DNA of 64,000 nt from Rhopalosiphum padi (Eukaryota; Arthropoda; Insecta; Hemiptera; Aphididae): positions 45,300,152 through 45,364,151 of the forward strand of contig NC_083597.1 in NCBI RefSeq assembly GCF_020882245.1, in the 5' to 3' direction. Position numbers and translations under genes: made by a program. The first letter of the stretch is position 1. Each line of letters opens with the position of its first letter. Positions 1 through 15,510 of this stretch are shown here, piece after piece. The notes below the pieces were generated by a model. The model was not told the DNA's origin, ran no database searches, and saw only the letters and a program-made list of their open reading frames with translations.

Positions 1-3000
1 AATAATATATGATTTTATATTATTATACTCGTATACGACAATGTCGCATTGTTTTCGGGAAATAAAAAATTATACGGTCTTCCGATTGATGATAAGATAT
101 CGTTGCAGACGGTCTTTTATGCCGTTTTGCATAATAATATAATATTAAAATCTTCTCGTTAGTCGATCAAGAGATGATAAAAAAAACAAGACAAAAAACA
201 GCCCCCGACTCGGTGGCTATTATGGTCCACGGCCAACCAGTCCTATATAGGCACGCAACTTAACTATAGTATAATAATAATATTAATAGTATATCGATTA
301 TGGCATCGGAGTCATGAGCGAGAAAAGACGGAGTTTTTCGCTGGAGCTAATAATTATCATACCGCCACCACACGGTCAAATATAATAATATCAACGTGTG
401 CGGCGGTGGCGGCGTGTAACACGATATACCCATAAATAGTGCGATGACATTTCTTTCGGAAACTCATCCACTGACGGATCGAAACGACCGTCATTATAAA
501 TTATATACATAATTATATATATATATCGCAACAAGTAAGTACTTACACGGTCGCGGGTCATACGGCGGTGACGGAACGTTGAAAAAATAATAACACACCC
601 GTCGCCGTCAATGTATAACATTGTATACAGGTATAATATGTTGTGAATAGTTATGATAGTCGTGGTAATGGATATGACTCCAAGGAATTCGGTAGCTATA
701 ATATGATGTTTTTTTTCTATCGTCTGTCGTATTAATAATTATAATTATTGTCAGGCTTCAGCTATGATATTAAATGCATCGCGCCTTTCGGGAACGTGAG
801 CACGTACCTGTTTAATAAATACACGTTCGTTATTATAACTGACGTGTGCCGCAAGTGGTATTTTAAGATTTTTTCTTCGTTTTTCTTCTGTTTTGTCGAA
901 ATACCATCATAATAAACGCCAACACACACACACATACGCACATAAATGCACGTGCTCGCGAAAAGACACGCGCGGACATTGCACACGGTGACCTATATAT
1001 TTGCGTGGGGTCGGTCAATCGTTGACGAGGAGCCGCCGAAACGAAAAAAAACACATATGTATAACCTCGCCAGGTTCGCCAAGACGAAGACAGCGAGACT
1101 CGGTTTTTACGTTGTTGACGACTTTGGGTGTGTCACGGACTAGCTGTGGGTGCAAAAGCCCTTCGGTGATATTCGACGGTATATTATCGTGTTTATGAGT
1201 GTGTGTACGTGTAGTATGACCGCCACAGTTAGGCCTCTCTTATTTTATTTTTTTATAACCTGCGCGTACGAAGAGCTTATATTTCGTAAATTTCGTCATT
1301 AAAGTATAGTTAATGTATTATATCGTCGTACATTCTGATATTCGTATGGTATAAATTCTGTGAAAGAGCTCAAATATATCTAAAATAAATACAAAAACAA
1401 ATAATATAACATTATATTGTCTAATCAATTATTCATTGATAATTTGAATAGAAAAAACGATTTCGTTACACGATTTTACTTGTACGATTTCTGAAGGAGC
1501 TGATCAAAACGTTTTTAGCACTGTCTTGTCACAAAAATGTATTCACCAACAAAAAATAATCCACTTAAATCTTATAGTCTGAAACATATGTAATAGTTTA
1601 AAGGAAAGCGTATAAGTAATATAAAATTGTGATTTTTTTGGTAAAGAATAATGATATTTTGTTGCAATATTAATAAAATAAAAACAATAATATTATCTTC
1701 TTAATATTAAATTACGCGAGGCTATAATAATATATTCTTCACTAAAATGGGTTCACATTGATTCGTACGATCATGAAATGTATTTCATATAACCAACTTC
1801 ATGTAGACCATTTTTTAAATATATTATCTATAGCCATATTATAGTGAAACCTACATTTATGATACGTCCTATTTTATTATATTATAATTTCTAATATTTT
1901 TTTTCGTGATTACACAATACTATTTCTGGACTGAACCAACGCTCTCAGTATATACTTCATAAGAATATAGCATGTACGTACCTGCTGTTAATAATTTAGT
2001 ATCAAATCAATCGATTTTCCGTCAAGTTATTCTGGTATACATCAAAGAATGTTTTGCTCACCGCAACGGATAAAATAACTAGGTATTTAAGATGATTATC
2101 TACAAAATTGAAGAATATAATATGTTATTCCTGTGCATGTATACAATAGAAATATCACCAGATGGCTTGATCGTGGAATGTAGAGATAAAAGTAGAAAAA
2201 CGAGTGTTTATACTAAAATATTATCGAAAATACAAGACACGATTATTATGGTAATTTCTTTTCTCGAAAACCATGCGTATTGAAACGACAATATAATAAC
2301 ATTGTGTTTGTTTATAGTGAGATGTGAATTAAAGTTTTTTTTTAGTTTGTTGAAACGTTTGTATAATATACGCACTATATCTATAATGTTTAATCGTGAG
2401 ATAATTACGGACCATATTTGGGCGTTTGTATGCGTTCTTGTTGCGCAGATGTTGCGTGAATTTTAGTGGAGCAGTGAGCAAGTTGATTGACAGACAACCA
2501 GCTATGTATTGTATACGTGTATATAATAAATTGGCCTGCGCAGTATTTCGTAGGCAATAAATTATCGCGAGTCGCAATTATAATTATTATTATACGAGTT
2601 TTTTTTCTTTAATAATATGAAGTGTGAAACGTCTGAGAATCGCGATTTCTTATTTACAATGCGGACGACATTTTCCTGATTATTGTTTCACCGAGAACGT
2701 TTTCATTAAATCATATATATATAATATATAAATATATAAATATATAAGTATACAGCGATATAGCTATATCATATATGTCAGGACACTTGTTCACACCCAT
2801 ATACGCTTTTATTATTAGTATATAATTATTATACTATATTATCTTATAGATTATATTATAGTCACATAGCCGTGTTTGTATGTATAAATTTATATAAAAA
2901 TGGTGTAACATACGTTCTCGCGGATTTTGAAAAAAAATTCTATTCTCTCGCGATGCCTTTAAACGTCCATAACATTTGTAGTGCGCGTGTACTATTGACA

Positions 3001-5039
3001 TACGTTATAATAATAATATGTTACATATATATAAGTATAGTGTTGAAAAAACGTTACCTTTTATGAAGTATAGATGTTATTAAGTATAACTAACGCGTTT
3101 TGCAGCTACTGCAGAATATAAAAACTGTAAAAACGTATAGGTACTATGAATATTAAAACAAACGTCAATCGATGTTTAAAGTTTAAAAAATTCTAACTCA
3201 ATTTGATGAAACAACAAATTTTCTGTTAGACACGGTACAGACCTGCGGCATTATTATCCAGTCTGACAAATGCGTTACTGCAGTAAAAATTCTCATATAG
3301 TAATACGTCGTTCACGAGTATATTCGTACGATGTCGACTGTATACAGTAGATACGATTGACAAGACTGCAGGCAATTTCCACCGGTACGAAATACAATAT
3401 ATTATTATATATATATATATATTACGTATATAACGGAACGCATGATCCCAAGTGCATATTTATTATTTTGTCACGATCGTCCGCGGAAACCTATATCGGA
3501 TTTCAGTCTATATACGATCCAAAAGACTTATTTTACGGCGGCTGTGGAAATGGTCGGTGGCGTATAAGATTTCAGTAAAACGTATTTAGTTTGTCATCAT
3601 CCGGTTGTCGTGCTGTAGTCGTGTCATCTGTACATAAATCGTATAATAATATCATAATATATTACGTATACTGTATACACGCATATTGAAATACATGGCG
3701 CCCGTTAAATAATGACATACTACGCGCTATTACATACCTACGGCGCGGCGGACTACTCCAAGGCCCAAGGCTCAAACTATATGATATTATTATAATAATT
3801 TATAATCATGTATATATAATATGATGTGTACGGATTGACCGGCCACAACGACCGATGACATATAAAGTAATAATGATAAATGATAATAAATCGTTATATC
3901 GTAATTTGTAACGATACCGTTCGCGGTTTATATAGGTACGCGTATAAATGTTCGACACCAGCAGAAAAATGTCCGTGTGCTCCCAGAATTAAAATATTTA
4001 GTTATAACTTATACGATACAATATACGTAGTATCGTATTGCTGCATTAAAATCGTATAAATCTATCGCGGCGCACATTGGTATGTGCACACGATTTCTGC
4101 AGTACACACGTTTCGTACACCCGGGAAATCGCATTCGTGCCGTATAATAATATAATAATACATATTTTATATGTGCTATTCTGATATGATGCGACGCTTT
4201 TATGTTAATTATTTTCACGATGTCGAAACGACTTATTTATCCGCACCCGCGTCGGAAACTGTTCAGCGCGTGTGTCAACAATCCATTTACAGCGATCGTC
4301 GGAATGACGTTCTTCCGCTGAAGAAGATTTCATACAATTCAATGAAATGTATCGTTATTATTATAATATCGTTATGGCGTGTACGGTTATTTATTTATCT
4401 ATTTTTTATTTGCAACGGTTTCGCAACACCATTCGTAAGTCGAATACATGCCCAAGTCTTGTTTTTTATTCGTCGCTTTTGTAACGTCGAAAAGAATAAC
4501 TTCACCGTCATGCGAATGTTTTACATATATTATTATAGTATAAAAATATGTAGAATTTGTAGAATTTAGTTCGAAATTTCATGTCATTATAAAATTAAAA
4601 TATACCATACCTCTTGTCTTTCCACAGTACCTACTACCTATCTATGTATAAACCAAAAACCGCAAAAATCTATGTGGTTGAACAAAATAAAAATAAAACC
4701 CTAAACGAGATGAACATTTTACAAGCAAACACATTAGAAGTTTTGACAACATTTTAAGGGGGGCGAATTTAGTATCATGGTACAGTCAAAATTGTACTTA
4801 TCATTATCTAACTGAAGGCGTTTTAAATTCGCAATTCATTATAAACCGGAGATTTTAAAATACATAAATATTTTTTTGGACTGAACACAATTTTTTATCT
4901 ATTTATTTTACACTACAGTTGCCATGGCATCCAAATAATATCATGTATATACATAATATCAATATCACATTATTATTATTTAATTATATTAAAATATTTA
5001 ATTGTGCCAATAGTTTTTTTGAAAAAAATAAACATAAAT

Positions 5040-5195
5040 AATAAATATGTAATTTAGTAACTTGTAACTTTAAATAGGTATAATAAAGTTACTCTAACAG
5101 TGTAATTGTAACTTGTAACCAGTTACAAATTGCCAAAGTATCTTGTAACTAGATACACAATTTTGGTGTTTAACTAGTTACAAATAGTTGAGTAC
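5040..5195. repeat. Cluster of tgtaac/agttac words
   Basis: Within about 150 bases the words cttgtaac, ccagttacaaa, cttgtaactagatac and aactagttacaaat recur in both orientations. Dense short direct and inverted motifs of this kind are typical of the subterminal part of DNA transposons such as hAT elements. No element ends or target duplication could be defined, so the assignment is tentative. Confidence 0.3.
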
Positions 5196-8100
5196 CTTGT
5201 CCATCCATTCTTTTACAGTATTGTGGTTACCTAATTGTTATTAGGAAATGACACCACTCATCAATGTTTTCTTTCTTCAAGCTGTTCAACGCACTATTAT
5301 TGTACTCAGGTCTACATGCTATAATGTGCCCAGAGAAGTATACAAGGACAGAATGTGGGATAAGATCTTTATGGTCAACAATTTTTTTTTCATCTAAGAA
5401 TCATTGAATTATTGGTTTAAAATTCTTCATTTTGATAAGAATATATTGAACCAGGTCATGGGCCCAAAAATATTCTCACTCGCGCAGATCTGTAGATTAA
5501 TATATAGGTATAGTGTTAGTGTATAATTATTATCTGCAGCAGTAGAACTGTCTTCGTTGGTCGCGATCTAAAATAACAACGATCAAACGTTGCTCAAAAC
5601 GAAATAGGTAGTGTAATATATATTGTTACGTACATTATATTTATACATAAACAACTATCGTGTATGTATACCGTTAATGGGCCATTAAATTGACAGGGTC
5701 GAGAGCTGCGATCATATAAATTGTGCGCGAGAATCGGCAGCACTATACGTTATACTACTATATAGTATTGGAATGGTAATAGTCCGCAGTTGTAGGTATA
5801 ATGACTTACGACTATGTCGTCTTCAGTATACGTATATGATAGTAATATTATGTTAACACGATCGTATTCGACGACGACGACATTGCCAGATGAATAATAT
5901 GCGGTCGCTAGATTTCCTATATATTTTATAATGTATATATTATTTAAAAAAAATAATAACAAAACAAACAAAAAGGATAACAATGTGATGGTAATAATTA
6001 TGACGACTGACGGACATGATGACCATACTATCGAACTGCACGTGTATTATTATATCACAAGCAGTGAATAAGTATACGCCATGCACATTTTTGCACTCAA
6101 CGACCTTACGGTCTCCAGGGACGAAAATATCTATAAATGTCTATAATGCACGTACGTAGACGAACAGCATTGACATAATTGTTGTTTGTCATACGCGTTG
6201 ACACAATTATAATATATACTAAGAAGTACATACAATTATTATATTACGTGTTTACGAACATAATCAATTAGGCCGCCGAAACATGTACGAAATTCGCCAT
6301 TTCGTATAACATTATAACGATGCCGAGTATCGAATGTAGTGAATGTACTGTGTGAATTTTCACCAATAAATAACAAACGTACGTCTACAGTGTATAGATA
6401 CATCGTACACTTCATTAACGTGGTGTTTCTATTATTACAATATAAACCCATTGGTACCTAACCGTCGCCGCCTTCGAGACCGTGACAGTGTAAAGGTTGT
6501 ACACTCAATTGTATATATTGTGCTGAAAGTTAAAAAAAAAATAAAGAAAAATAAAATAAAGAAAACATTACCATTTACAACGATGTATTTTAATGTGCAT
6601 TAGTGCGATTTAATCGATACGACCGCAGTTCACGGCGTGCCCATGTGCGCCGCATGCATCACGATTGTCCGCGAAAAAATATCGCAAAACAATACCGATG
6701 AAAATTCTTTGGAAAACGTCCGGTACCCAGTCGTGTAATTTTATCATAATGTAGTCAGACCCAACCTCGGACAGGCCAGGACGATGTGTATACCTATTAT
6801 AACACTAGAGGTAGCTTATTAGTTATTACATAAATTGTTACAAATACGGCCAAAATCAGATCGCTTATACTATAAATTATAAGCCTTATAGCAGCTATAA
6901 CAATATAAGTATTAAACACTTTAAATACCTAACATGTAATTAATCTTTTTTACCTCTTTTATTATCAGCTATATACTTATGTCTTTGTATATGATGTTTT
7001 TTTATGTTTGTTTAGCCATTTTCTCATTTGGTTATAATTATAACTTTATAAAATTTTAAAATCGTATATGTCTGCAGTACTTTAAAAATTATAACTAGTA
7101 TAGAGTTTTGACTTCGGAAATAATAAAAACAATAAATTTTCCACACATTCTTGCTCATATTATTCTTAATATACTGTTTTAAATCATACGATAACTGTGT
7201 TAACTGTTTAGTCTAAATACCATTTTCTATTTGCGCATTACTATTAAGTGAAATATAGGTAATATAAAAAAATAGGTAGTTTAAAAGGGTTTCCAATGAC
7301 TTCTGGTTCAGATATGCACAGTCCAATGGGAAACCTAGCTTGATGTCAGCAAGTTCGTTAGTAGTATGCCTTGGATGTGCATACAAACTGGTTTGCAACT
7401 GTTCCGCCCCAAAGCCAAATTAAACGTGTAACGAAAAACAAATAAATATTTGCTCGTATAAAGCCATAATTAAATTCAAAGAATAAAATACAGTGGAAGA
7501 TCATTCTGTTTAGATAAACAATAGGTATACACTTGTAATATTACTTTGCACATAATACGTTTTACATTTGATTTTTCATAGATATTTTTTCTTGGCATTT
7601 CAAAAAATTAAGTTAACAACATTTTATCAAAACTGTTTATATTGTGTTGAATGGTTTTCTTTAGTCTTCTTCTACATTGATTTCTATGATAACACATTAA
7701 CACTAGATTTGTTTACATAAAAAACATAATATTTCAATATTTTTATTTTAAACACTACACATCAATAAAACTAATATAATTGTATTACATACTTTATATC
7801 TATGATTTCCTTCAATATTAAATATTATGAAATAACAGTACCTATTATTTGGCAAAAATATTTAAAGACAGTTTAATTTCAGTAGTAATACTTAGGTTAG
7901 CTAAAGATATCTACAATACAGTAATTTTCAAATGTAATTTAATTACTAACAATTATAAATAGCACAAAATTAGCCACTTTGGATGCTATATTTTACAAGC
8001 ATGTATAGATTTAGAGTTTCTAATTTAAAAAATAATATTTTTTTTAACCAAAGCATAACTGAACAACATTCAATCTTAGTATTTTCCAAAAACTATATAT

Positions 8101-8509
8101 ATATATATATATATCGTCAAATTGGTTTATCTTTAAGTTTTTGTCCATAGATATTGTTTTAATTAATAATCTAAACCAAAAATATGTATCGTTTCATGCA
8201 ACACACCGCAGTGTAACAAATTTCATCTTTTTTTTACAATAGCATAGTAACACTTTAAAAAAGAGTCTTCCAACCATCAACCCCCGAATATACATGACCA
8301 AGATACCTATAGAAATTAAAGCTTATAATTTTAAAATTTTGAGTATTATATTTCATACTTCATCTTTTCAATATATAAATAGATATTGCAGCGAAATATA
8401 TGTTGCCAATTACTTGACAATAAATGCATTATGATGGTCTTGGATAACACATCCGACAATGGATAACTATCATTATTACTAATAATAAAAGAACATAATA
8501 TTATATAAG

Positions 8510-8516
<7 letters not shown>

Positions 8517-8557
<41 letters not shown>
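8517..8557. repeat. Compound microsatellite (AT)n(GA)n
   Basis: About 13 AT units run directly into about 7 GA units. Another pure TA run lies at 8095-8114. Such loci are likely length-polymorphic. Confidence 0.85.
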
Positions 8558-10379
8558 CATATTTACCTATACTCGGAGTGTGCACATTGAATTTATGAAT
8601 AAAATAAATTTCTGTTCCTAAACTATATAAGGGCTATATAAGTATATAACTATCATAATATTAGTTGCAAAATATTATTAACAGTAAGAAATATGATGAC
8701 AACCGCCAAAGGATTCGTCACTTCTGCGGCATTGTATAGGTATTACTGTATAAAATAATAATAAAAGATCGAAGTGTTTTTGAACACGTGTAAATGTGAT
8801 TTAATATGAAATCGATATTAATAGAAAAAAAACACGTGTTGACGGTGTCGCATTTTCCTCAGCCGATCGAATACCTTTGTATATATTTCCCACAAGACGC
8901 GTACGATTATGACCATACGAATATACGATATTGTGTAAGAGTGTGCAATATTATGCTCGTATGCTGTTTGTTTTATTATTAATGTTATATATGTATATTT
9001 TATAAGTAATAAGTATGACGCGAACAATTTTTGTTATGCATTTGTAAAATTTGTACGTTTTTTTTGTCATTTCTCAAGGAAATCAACACGATAAACAATA
9101 ATAATAAACTATATATTTATAATAATTATTCGTTAATACTTTTCCTCTAAGTGCTCGTGTAGTATCGTAAAGTTTCGAGATATAGCCATGTATGCACGTA
9201 ACTTCGTGGATGACAATTTAATATTTTCTTTGTCACGTAATAATAATATCTATTTATATCGCCGATGAGTAGATGTTGTAACGATCAGACTTTGTTTTGT
9301 CTCGATAATTTTTACGCATTGGCCATTTATTTTTCTTGTTGCCACTGCAGCCGCTAATAGTGACTAGATGTTATATATATATAACACAGTATACATTTTA
9401 AACAGAAATTGGAATGTCTCATTAGGTGAATAACTTACTATATTCATTGTTTTCCTCTCGTTGGTTATTATTTTATCCTTTAGAGTAATACACATTTATT
9501 AAATTCATCCAGGTTTAAATATCGTTTAAATCATAAAAGTACCAAATTCAGCAGCTTATTCATATAATGGACCCGATTTACTGACACAAATTATGCATTA
9601 TTTTTTAACAGGCAAAAGTAAACGTTATTTTCTTATAAAAATGATCGTTGATATGTAGGTGGTATCTGAAATAGTATTCTAAGTTAATATTAACAATATT
9701 AGTATTTTATCTATAGATCTTTATTATTAATTTTTAGTAATCACTTAACTATTTTTCAGTAAGCGCAAAGCCGTAAAATCAATTCTGTATATTTTATTTT
9801 GCTCTTCCGTTCAACTATAATATGTCTATATATTATTATTTATTATAATGTATTATTGTGTTTAATCGTCGTAATTTCATCGTTAATGTAAAACCGACAA
9901 GAAAACATTTTCATTCCCTCTTTCGTCATTTTGTCACCCTGGGCGAAAACCTGTCTGTTGTAAGTTATATACGACATGTATGTAAATCAACGTGTTCTGA
10001 GTATTGCGCATTGGAATTGTAAATTGTAAAAATCGCGTTCAGGATATAGACGACTTCGAGTCGAAGTTCTTTCACTCCGTTCAGTATTTGTGACAGAGCA
10101 TTCGGAAAATAATAATATTGTTCAGCGTATCTGCATATATTTTATTATAATATAATATAATATAGTCGTAAATATATACTTTGAACGTTGGAAAACGATA
10201 TGTATATTAACGTAATGCTGGTGGTTCATTTAAGACACGATATTCGAAAACAATCGATAATTCATGAACTTTGTACAATTTTCAAAGTAGCGTTTTCACG
10301 CAATTTTTATTAATACAATATATATATACATATATATATATATTATGTAAGCATAAGTATTGAAAATCCACGTAATATG

Positions 10380-11090
10380 CACACACGACGATACGTATAC
10401 TGCTGCAGCCTGCCACCGCGTCGGCACAATTATTATAAAACACGAAACCGGTAAGGCATCATAAAGGACTTTGCGACGGACCGGTCTGCGGTCGGAAAAA
10501 AATATATTATACGCGAGTAAGTACTTATACTTATCTATATACCTACCTACTGCAACGGTGCAGTGGCGCGGCATCAGCATCAGGTCGAACCATCATCTAT
10601 ACGCCGGTCTTTATACATATACACTCATATACAATGATGTCTTGTACTATGGGCACTATTGTTATTGTGTCTCGTACAGCAGCAGAGTCAAATCGTATAG
10701 GTAGGTATATGATCAGTTAGGCATATGCGGGGAGATGGTACTGACAAGAGCATGTTTGGGGGGAGGGGGTTATGTTGCGCGCGTAAATCGGATTCCGATA
10801 CAGCGGAGTGTATTGCGAGCACGTCCTCCTCTCCGTGTGTGTATATTACATACAATATATATGTATAGGTACGTACAATAATGGCTATTTCATATATTCA
10901 ATATTATTTATATATATTGTAAGCGGCGCGTGACCGGACACCCCTCTGTCCGCACTACGCGTGGAGTCGGCTGGCGAGAGATGTTTTATGCGCGTGCGAA
11001 TCGCGCCAACCCGCCGGCCGTCCTCGGAACTCGCGCACGGGCCAATCGAACACCGCCAGTCGTGCCGACCAGCCGTAATCTGCGGTCACT
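10380..11090. promoter_or_regulatory. CpG-rich patch, possible promoter or 5' UTR
   Basis: Against an otherwise AT-rich background this stretch is rich in CG dinucleotides, especially 10740-10830 and 10920-11090 (many gcgcg, cgccg and tcggaa words). It ends at an (AAT)n array. It lies about 9 kb upstream of the first visible kinase exon on the same strand, so it could be the promoter or untranslated first exon of that gene. No initiator, TATA element or convincing donor could be fixed. A short open frame at 10930-11136 runs into the microsatellite and is not credible as a protein. Confidence 0.25.
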
Positions 11091-11091
11091 C

Positions 11092-11092
<1 letters not shown>

Positions 11093-11131
<39 letters not shown>
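11093..11131. repeat. (AAT)n microsatellite
   Basis: About 13 uninterrupted AAT/TAA units directly follow a CpG-rich patch. Confidence 0.85.
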
Positions 11132-11133
<2 letters not shown>

Positions 11134-14100
11134 TGAAACCTTATTAATAGCTACTATATACTTATATACTTAGTTTTAAGTTAGAAAAAAAAATAAAATA
11201 GTTTAAAGTTGATTCAATTTTTTAAATAATAAATTTCATTCGATAGATCAATTTAAATTATCATTAATATGTATATAATAGTTTGAGACTTGAATTTAAT
11301 ACTGAAAACAATTTAAGTTTATTGAATAGACTAGTTTTATTAGTGGTGATTGTTTACCTAGAATTGTTTCAATTTAATTGAATATCGTATAAAAAATTGT
11401 ATATAATAGTACACAGTTAAAATACCTACAAATCAATATTTTATAATATAAACCAAAACTTAAATATTAAAATTTGTTTTTCTTTATTTGCAATATACGA
11501 TCTATACCTAAGCGGTATAATTTGTATAGGAGTATTCTATGTTACGTAAGGGTAGGTTACACATGGACATTATGCTAATGAACTGTATAGTCTGTAATTG
11601 TAAAAATAAGAAATACATAATATTTTTGTGATACGCTTTGATGTGCACAAACACAGCCGTTCATTTATGACATACACTTTAAAGTAAAAATATGCATATT
11701 GCATATATTATAATAATTATTATTTAATTATTATTTATACTGGTGTATATTAATCGTAATAATCTTAATATTATAAAATTATAAATCACGGTAAGTATAT
11801 TATTTAAACATATAATGATATAGTATATACGGACTTTATGTATTTGTATTCTGAAGTGTATCCTAACCTCTAGTATTAGACCTCTGTCCTTTAATATGAG
11901 GTTTAATGTACCTTTTCGACGTTAGAAATATCCAGGCACGTAGATATACGAAAAACAATTTCGGTGGGGTACCAACCCCCCTGTATACGTGTCTGCTACA
12001 AAATATGTATATAATATACATTAATATATTATGATATACTCGTATTATGATACTGTACAATATGATATATTAGGGTGACATTATTTTATATTTTATACGT
12101 AGAAATCGTTCATTTCGCTTCGCCATATCGGTTTTTTAATCGTTGAAATAATTATATAGAAACTCGGCCTTAAGTTGGCGCCCGGTGTTCAAGACCGAAA
12201 CGGTCCGATTACAATATATTATAATATTATCGCGTTACGCATTTTCGCTCGCTCAGTATATAATATAATACCTAATTATACGCATAGCCCGCGCGGCAAA
12301 ACGTGGAAAAAATAACAAGGACGCTAAGAAAACAAATTGTGCGGATACGTAGTTATTATATACAATTTTATCGTGTGTTGGATCGATTTAACATCCGATA
12401 AAACGAAACCATTAGTCGATTACAAATAGTCAACGCGAGTCCATAAATAATGCATCTATACTACACTATAGATTTTACTACTAGGTATTCATTACCGCAG
12501 TATGAGGAAACTCACTTAAATCAAGTGCACGCGTGCATTTTAAGAATGTCACGTGGCATTTTATCGCACCGTGGTTGGTATTGACTTAAAGTTGTATTAT
12601 CACCACGATGAATCACATTTATTAAGTCGTCTACAAAATCTAGATATTGTGATGATAATATTATTGTTATTATTTTTTGATGACGGACCAATATTATTTT
12701 TATTCAGTCACTGATGAGTGAACAATTTATAATAACGATCAAAAAATAATTTCGCAACTTAGCAAATGATTTATATCTACCCATTTTTTTTATATATCAC
12801 GGAAGTACACAGTAACTTTAGAGATCCACGTCATTATAATTTTTAAAATATTTCGATGATATAAAAAATCAAAATAATGTGGACTCATATTATTTAGAAA
12901 AAAACTATTAACATTAAATTAATACGGTTTACATTCTTATAAGTATAAAATGATTTACGCGAATACTTGCGCGATATAATGATAATAAATAATTGCTGCA
13001 GTCGACTTGCTGCTTGATAAAAAAAAAAATGGAGTGTGATCATTGTAGCAGTGTAGTTTGTACATAAACGTGACGACCGTGATGGATCAGATTGCATAAT
13101 ATTATTATACATATTATTATTATAATCGGTATCAGAATCGAAAAAAAATATCACTCCCTTACGATACTATAGCATAATATACGTTATTCGAAGACGTTCG
13201 GTATTTGTTCTCCAGCTGCGCCTTGTCCTCGGCAGTCAGGTTTCCGTGTGTATGAAATGAATAATCGACGCTACGCCATTACGGTAGTACGGTAACAGTC
13301 GTAAATATTATTGTAACAATATAAAATTATGTGTACGCGTAAACTCGTGATATAAATATTAAATATTGATGATTTGTCTGATATTATATTATTAAAGACG
13401 TGTATTAGCTGGAGATGGCCAGGTCTAGTCCAGGATGTTTAAACTTTTACTTCGTTATGCACTGAGCAGAACTTTTTCATCAAAACATGTCATCAGTAAA
13501 TTGATAATGTCGTAAATAAAAATGATGGCTGATAGATTTATTAATATGCGTTATTGATGTTTATATTTATCTTTAACTATTTTCATATTACGTTTTGTTA
13601 ACTTATTCTTTTTAACTCAACTATTATATTATTTATTATTCAAAATACATTATTCTAACAACCTTCCATATGTAATATTACGTTAGAAATGTGTCAATAT
13701 TATTTATTTAAAAAATAATGTTTATAAAACTACTTTTAACTTAATGGAAAATATAAATTTATATCAAACTGGGAAGAGTTTTTCTATATATTCTAGAAAT
13801 AAGTTGTAAATTTAATTGATTTTGATAACATTTTTCTATATTTAAAATAATCAGACCATTATTCCCTTTGCAGACATAATACACAATAATAATATAATAT
13901 TATATAATTATAAAAACAGTGAAAATCGGTTACAACAAGCAAATTTACATTTTTTATTTATCTCGCAATTTATAGAATAGCTTATTTTTAAATATTTTTT
14001 TATTATTTGTATAATATAAACGTAAGATATTATATAAATACAATAATAACCTACTCCTTTAAGCTATAGCTTGTGTTGGAGTAAAGAGTTATCATTTAAA

Positions 14101-14865
14101 TAATTTTGATTATGGAGTATGAAAAAAATGATTAACACCAATAAAGGATTTAAAGAAACAGTTAGACGAAAACAAATCATAGTGGAAATATAAGTACCTA
14201 TTATACAGACAAACATATAAAACATAATATAGAACATAATTTCATATAGTCATAGTTATAATTACAAAAGACAACTTAGTACCAACTTATTAAACGAACA
14301 ACATGCTAAAATTATTTTATTGATAAAAATGTTTATAATGATTATAATTCTGAAAATAGTCTTTCTTTAAAGTAATAGGAATTTGGTTAAAAAAGTTTTG
14401 ACTTATTAGATATTCCATAGAAAATTGGCTAAAAGATTTTTTAGTGTAGATACTTAACAAGCAGATCATTATGCTATCATATTTTTAAATAATAGTAAAA
14501 TATATTTGGTTACCTTTAAATGAGATGAGTTTTTAATTACCAATGTTTAAAAATACGTAATACATATGCAAATGTTCGATGGACAATGTAAAAGATGTGT
14601 GCATAAATATATACTTTACGTGTTTGTAATAAACTGATCATATAGAGCGTTTTATTTTTATTCATTAAGAATTTCACTTTTATTTAATTTATATACTATG
14701 GTTACCGTTGATGATAAGAGAATATTCATTCATTCGCTCTACAGTAGCGATGCTGTGTCGCTGTGCAGTGAATAAACAAACAACATAAATAGTCTAATGG
14801 TTCGCTACTGTCGTTGACGCGTGTTACGGTGTCGTGTGAGGATTTCAGACAAAACTTCGCATCTA

Positions 14866-14886
14866 TTTTTTTTTTTTTTTTTTTTT
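14866..14886. repeat. T(21) homopolymer
   Basis: An uninterrupted run of 21 T. A second run of 20 T lies at 16989-17008. Read on the minus strand they are poly-A runs and could mark old retrotransposed tails, but no body sequence was recognised next to them. Confidence 0.8.
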
Positions 14887-14929
14887 ACCACAACCATGGT
14901 ATAATGCGTATATTATAACGCGGTATGAA

Positions 14930-15510
14930 ACGCGAGAAGGAAAAGCCGGCGGTAGACTTCAAAAGAAGAGAAAAACGGACAGTGAACGAGAGAGTCCTCG
15001 TCGGCGCGCCGCATGGTATATAATAATATACGCCTGGTCATTATAATGGGACGAGACTACGACTTGGCGATTTCTCTCATCGGGCCGTCCCCGCCGCCGC
15101 GCCGAACTTAATACCGACAAATATGGGTCGCCGCCGCCGACAAACGCATCATTATATACGATGTCCACCGTCACCGATTTATAAATATACAATATTATTA
15201 TTTTATTTTATAAAAAAGGAGCTGTGAACGGCCGACCGGTTCGTCAGCACACCAAAACTGTTTTTATATAATACCACGCACGCTGCTACGGCAGTGGTAT
15301 ACAATGCAATATTGTGTGTACAGCAGTACTCCAATTGTAGTGGTAATTGTGTGGACTGTGCATGCCGTACCGCGATGACGGTATAAAGCTCGCGGTAACC
15401 ACGGTTACCGCGCGATCGTCTGCAAAATATAAATACCAATAAGCGAATTACGCGCGCCGTGATGGAAATACCGCGAGCACCGAACCTGGTGGGGTGGCCG
15501 ATCGACACGA
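14930..15510. other. CpG-rich patch without recognised coding
   Basis: Several GC-rich blocks (ggcgcgccgc near 15003, cgccgccgcgccg near 15090, and 15360-15490) stand out from the AT-rich surroundings. Open frames exist on the minus strand, but their composition is repetitive and no family is recognisable. This could be a regulatory element, an unrecognised 5' exon, or a remnant of an inserted element. Confidence 0.25.

Larger units (their letters stand above)
1..10379. other. AT-rich noncoding DNA, no gene recognised
   Basis: No reading frame here has recognisable protein similarity or a chain of phase-compatible exons. Open stretches are short and rich in Ile/Tyr/Asn/Lys, as expected by chance in AT-rich DNA. 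A modest CpG-containing patch lies around 900-1200, and microsatellites at 8095-8114 and 8517-8557. The stretch could be intergenic or part of a long 5' intron of the kinase gene that starts to be visible at 19832; the sequence alone does not decide this. Confidence 0.6.

Noticed and set aside
4400..4440. Frame ending in ...ATPF before gtaagt, considered as the missing Drak exon
   Set aside because: It ends in phase 0, whereas the first visible exon needs phase 2, and the preceding residues do not resemble a kinase N-lobe.
391..4569. Numerous 60-130-residue open frames on both strands
   Set aside because: Composition is Ile/Tyr/Asn/Lys-rich as expected by chance in AT-rich DNA; no splice-consistent neighbours and no family similarity.
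7213..7398. Minus-strand frame with a somewhat protein-like first half
   Set aside because: The first 30 residues look less random than most, but no family, acceptor/donor pair or neighbour exon was found.
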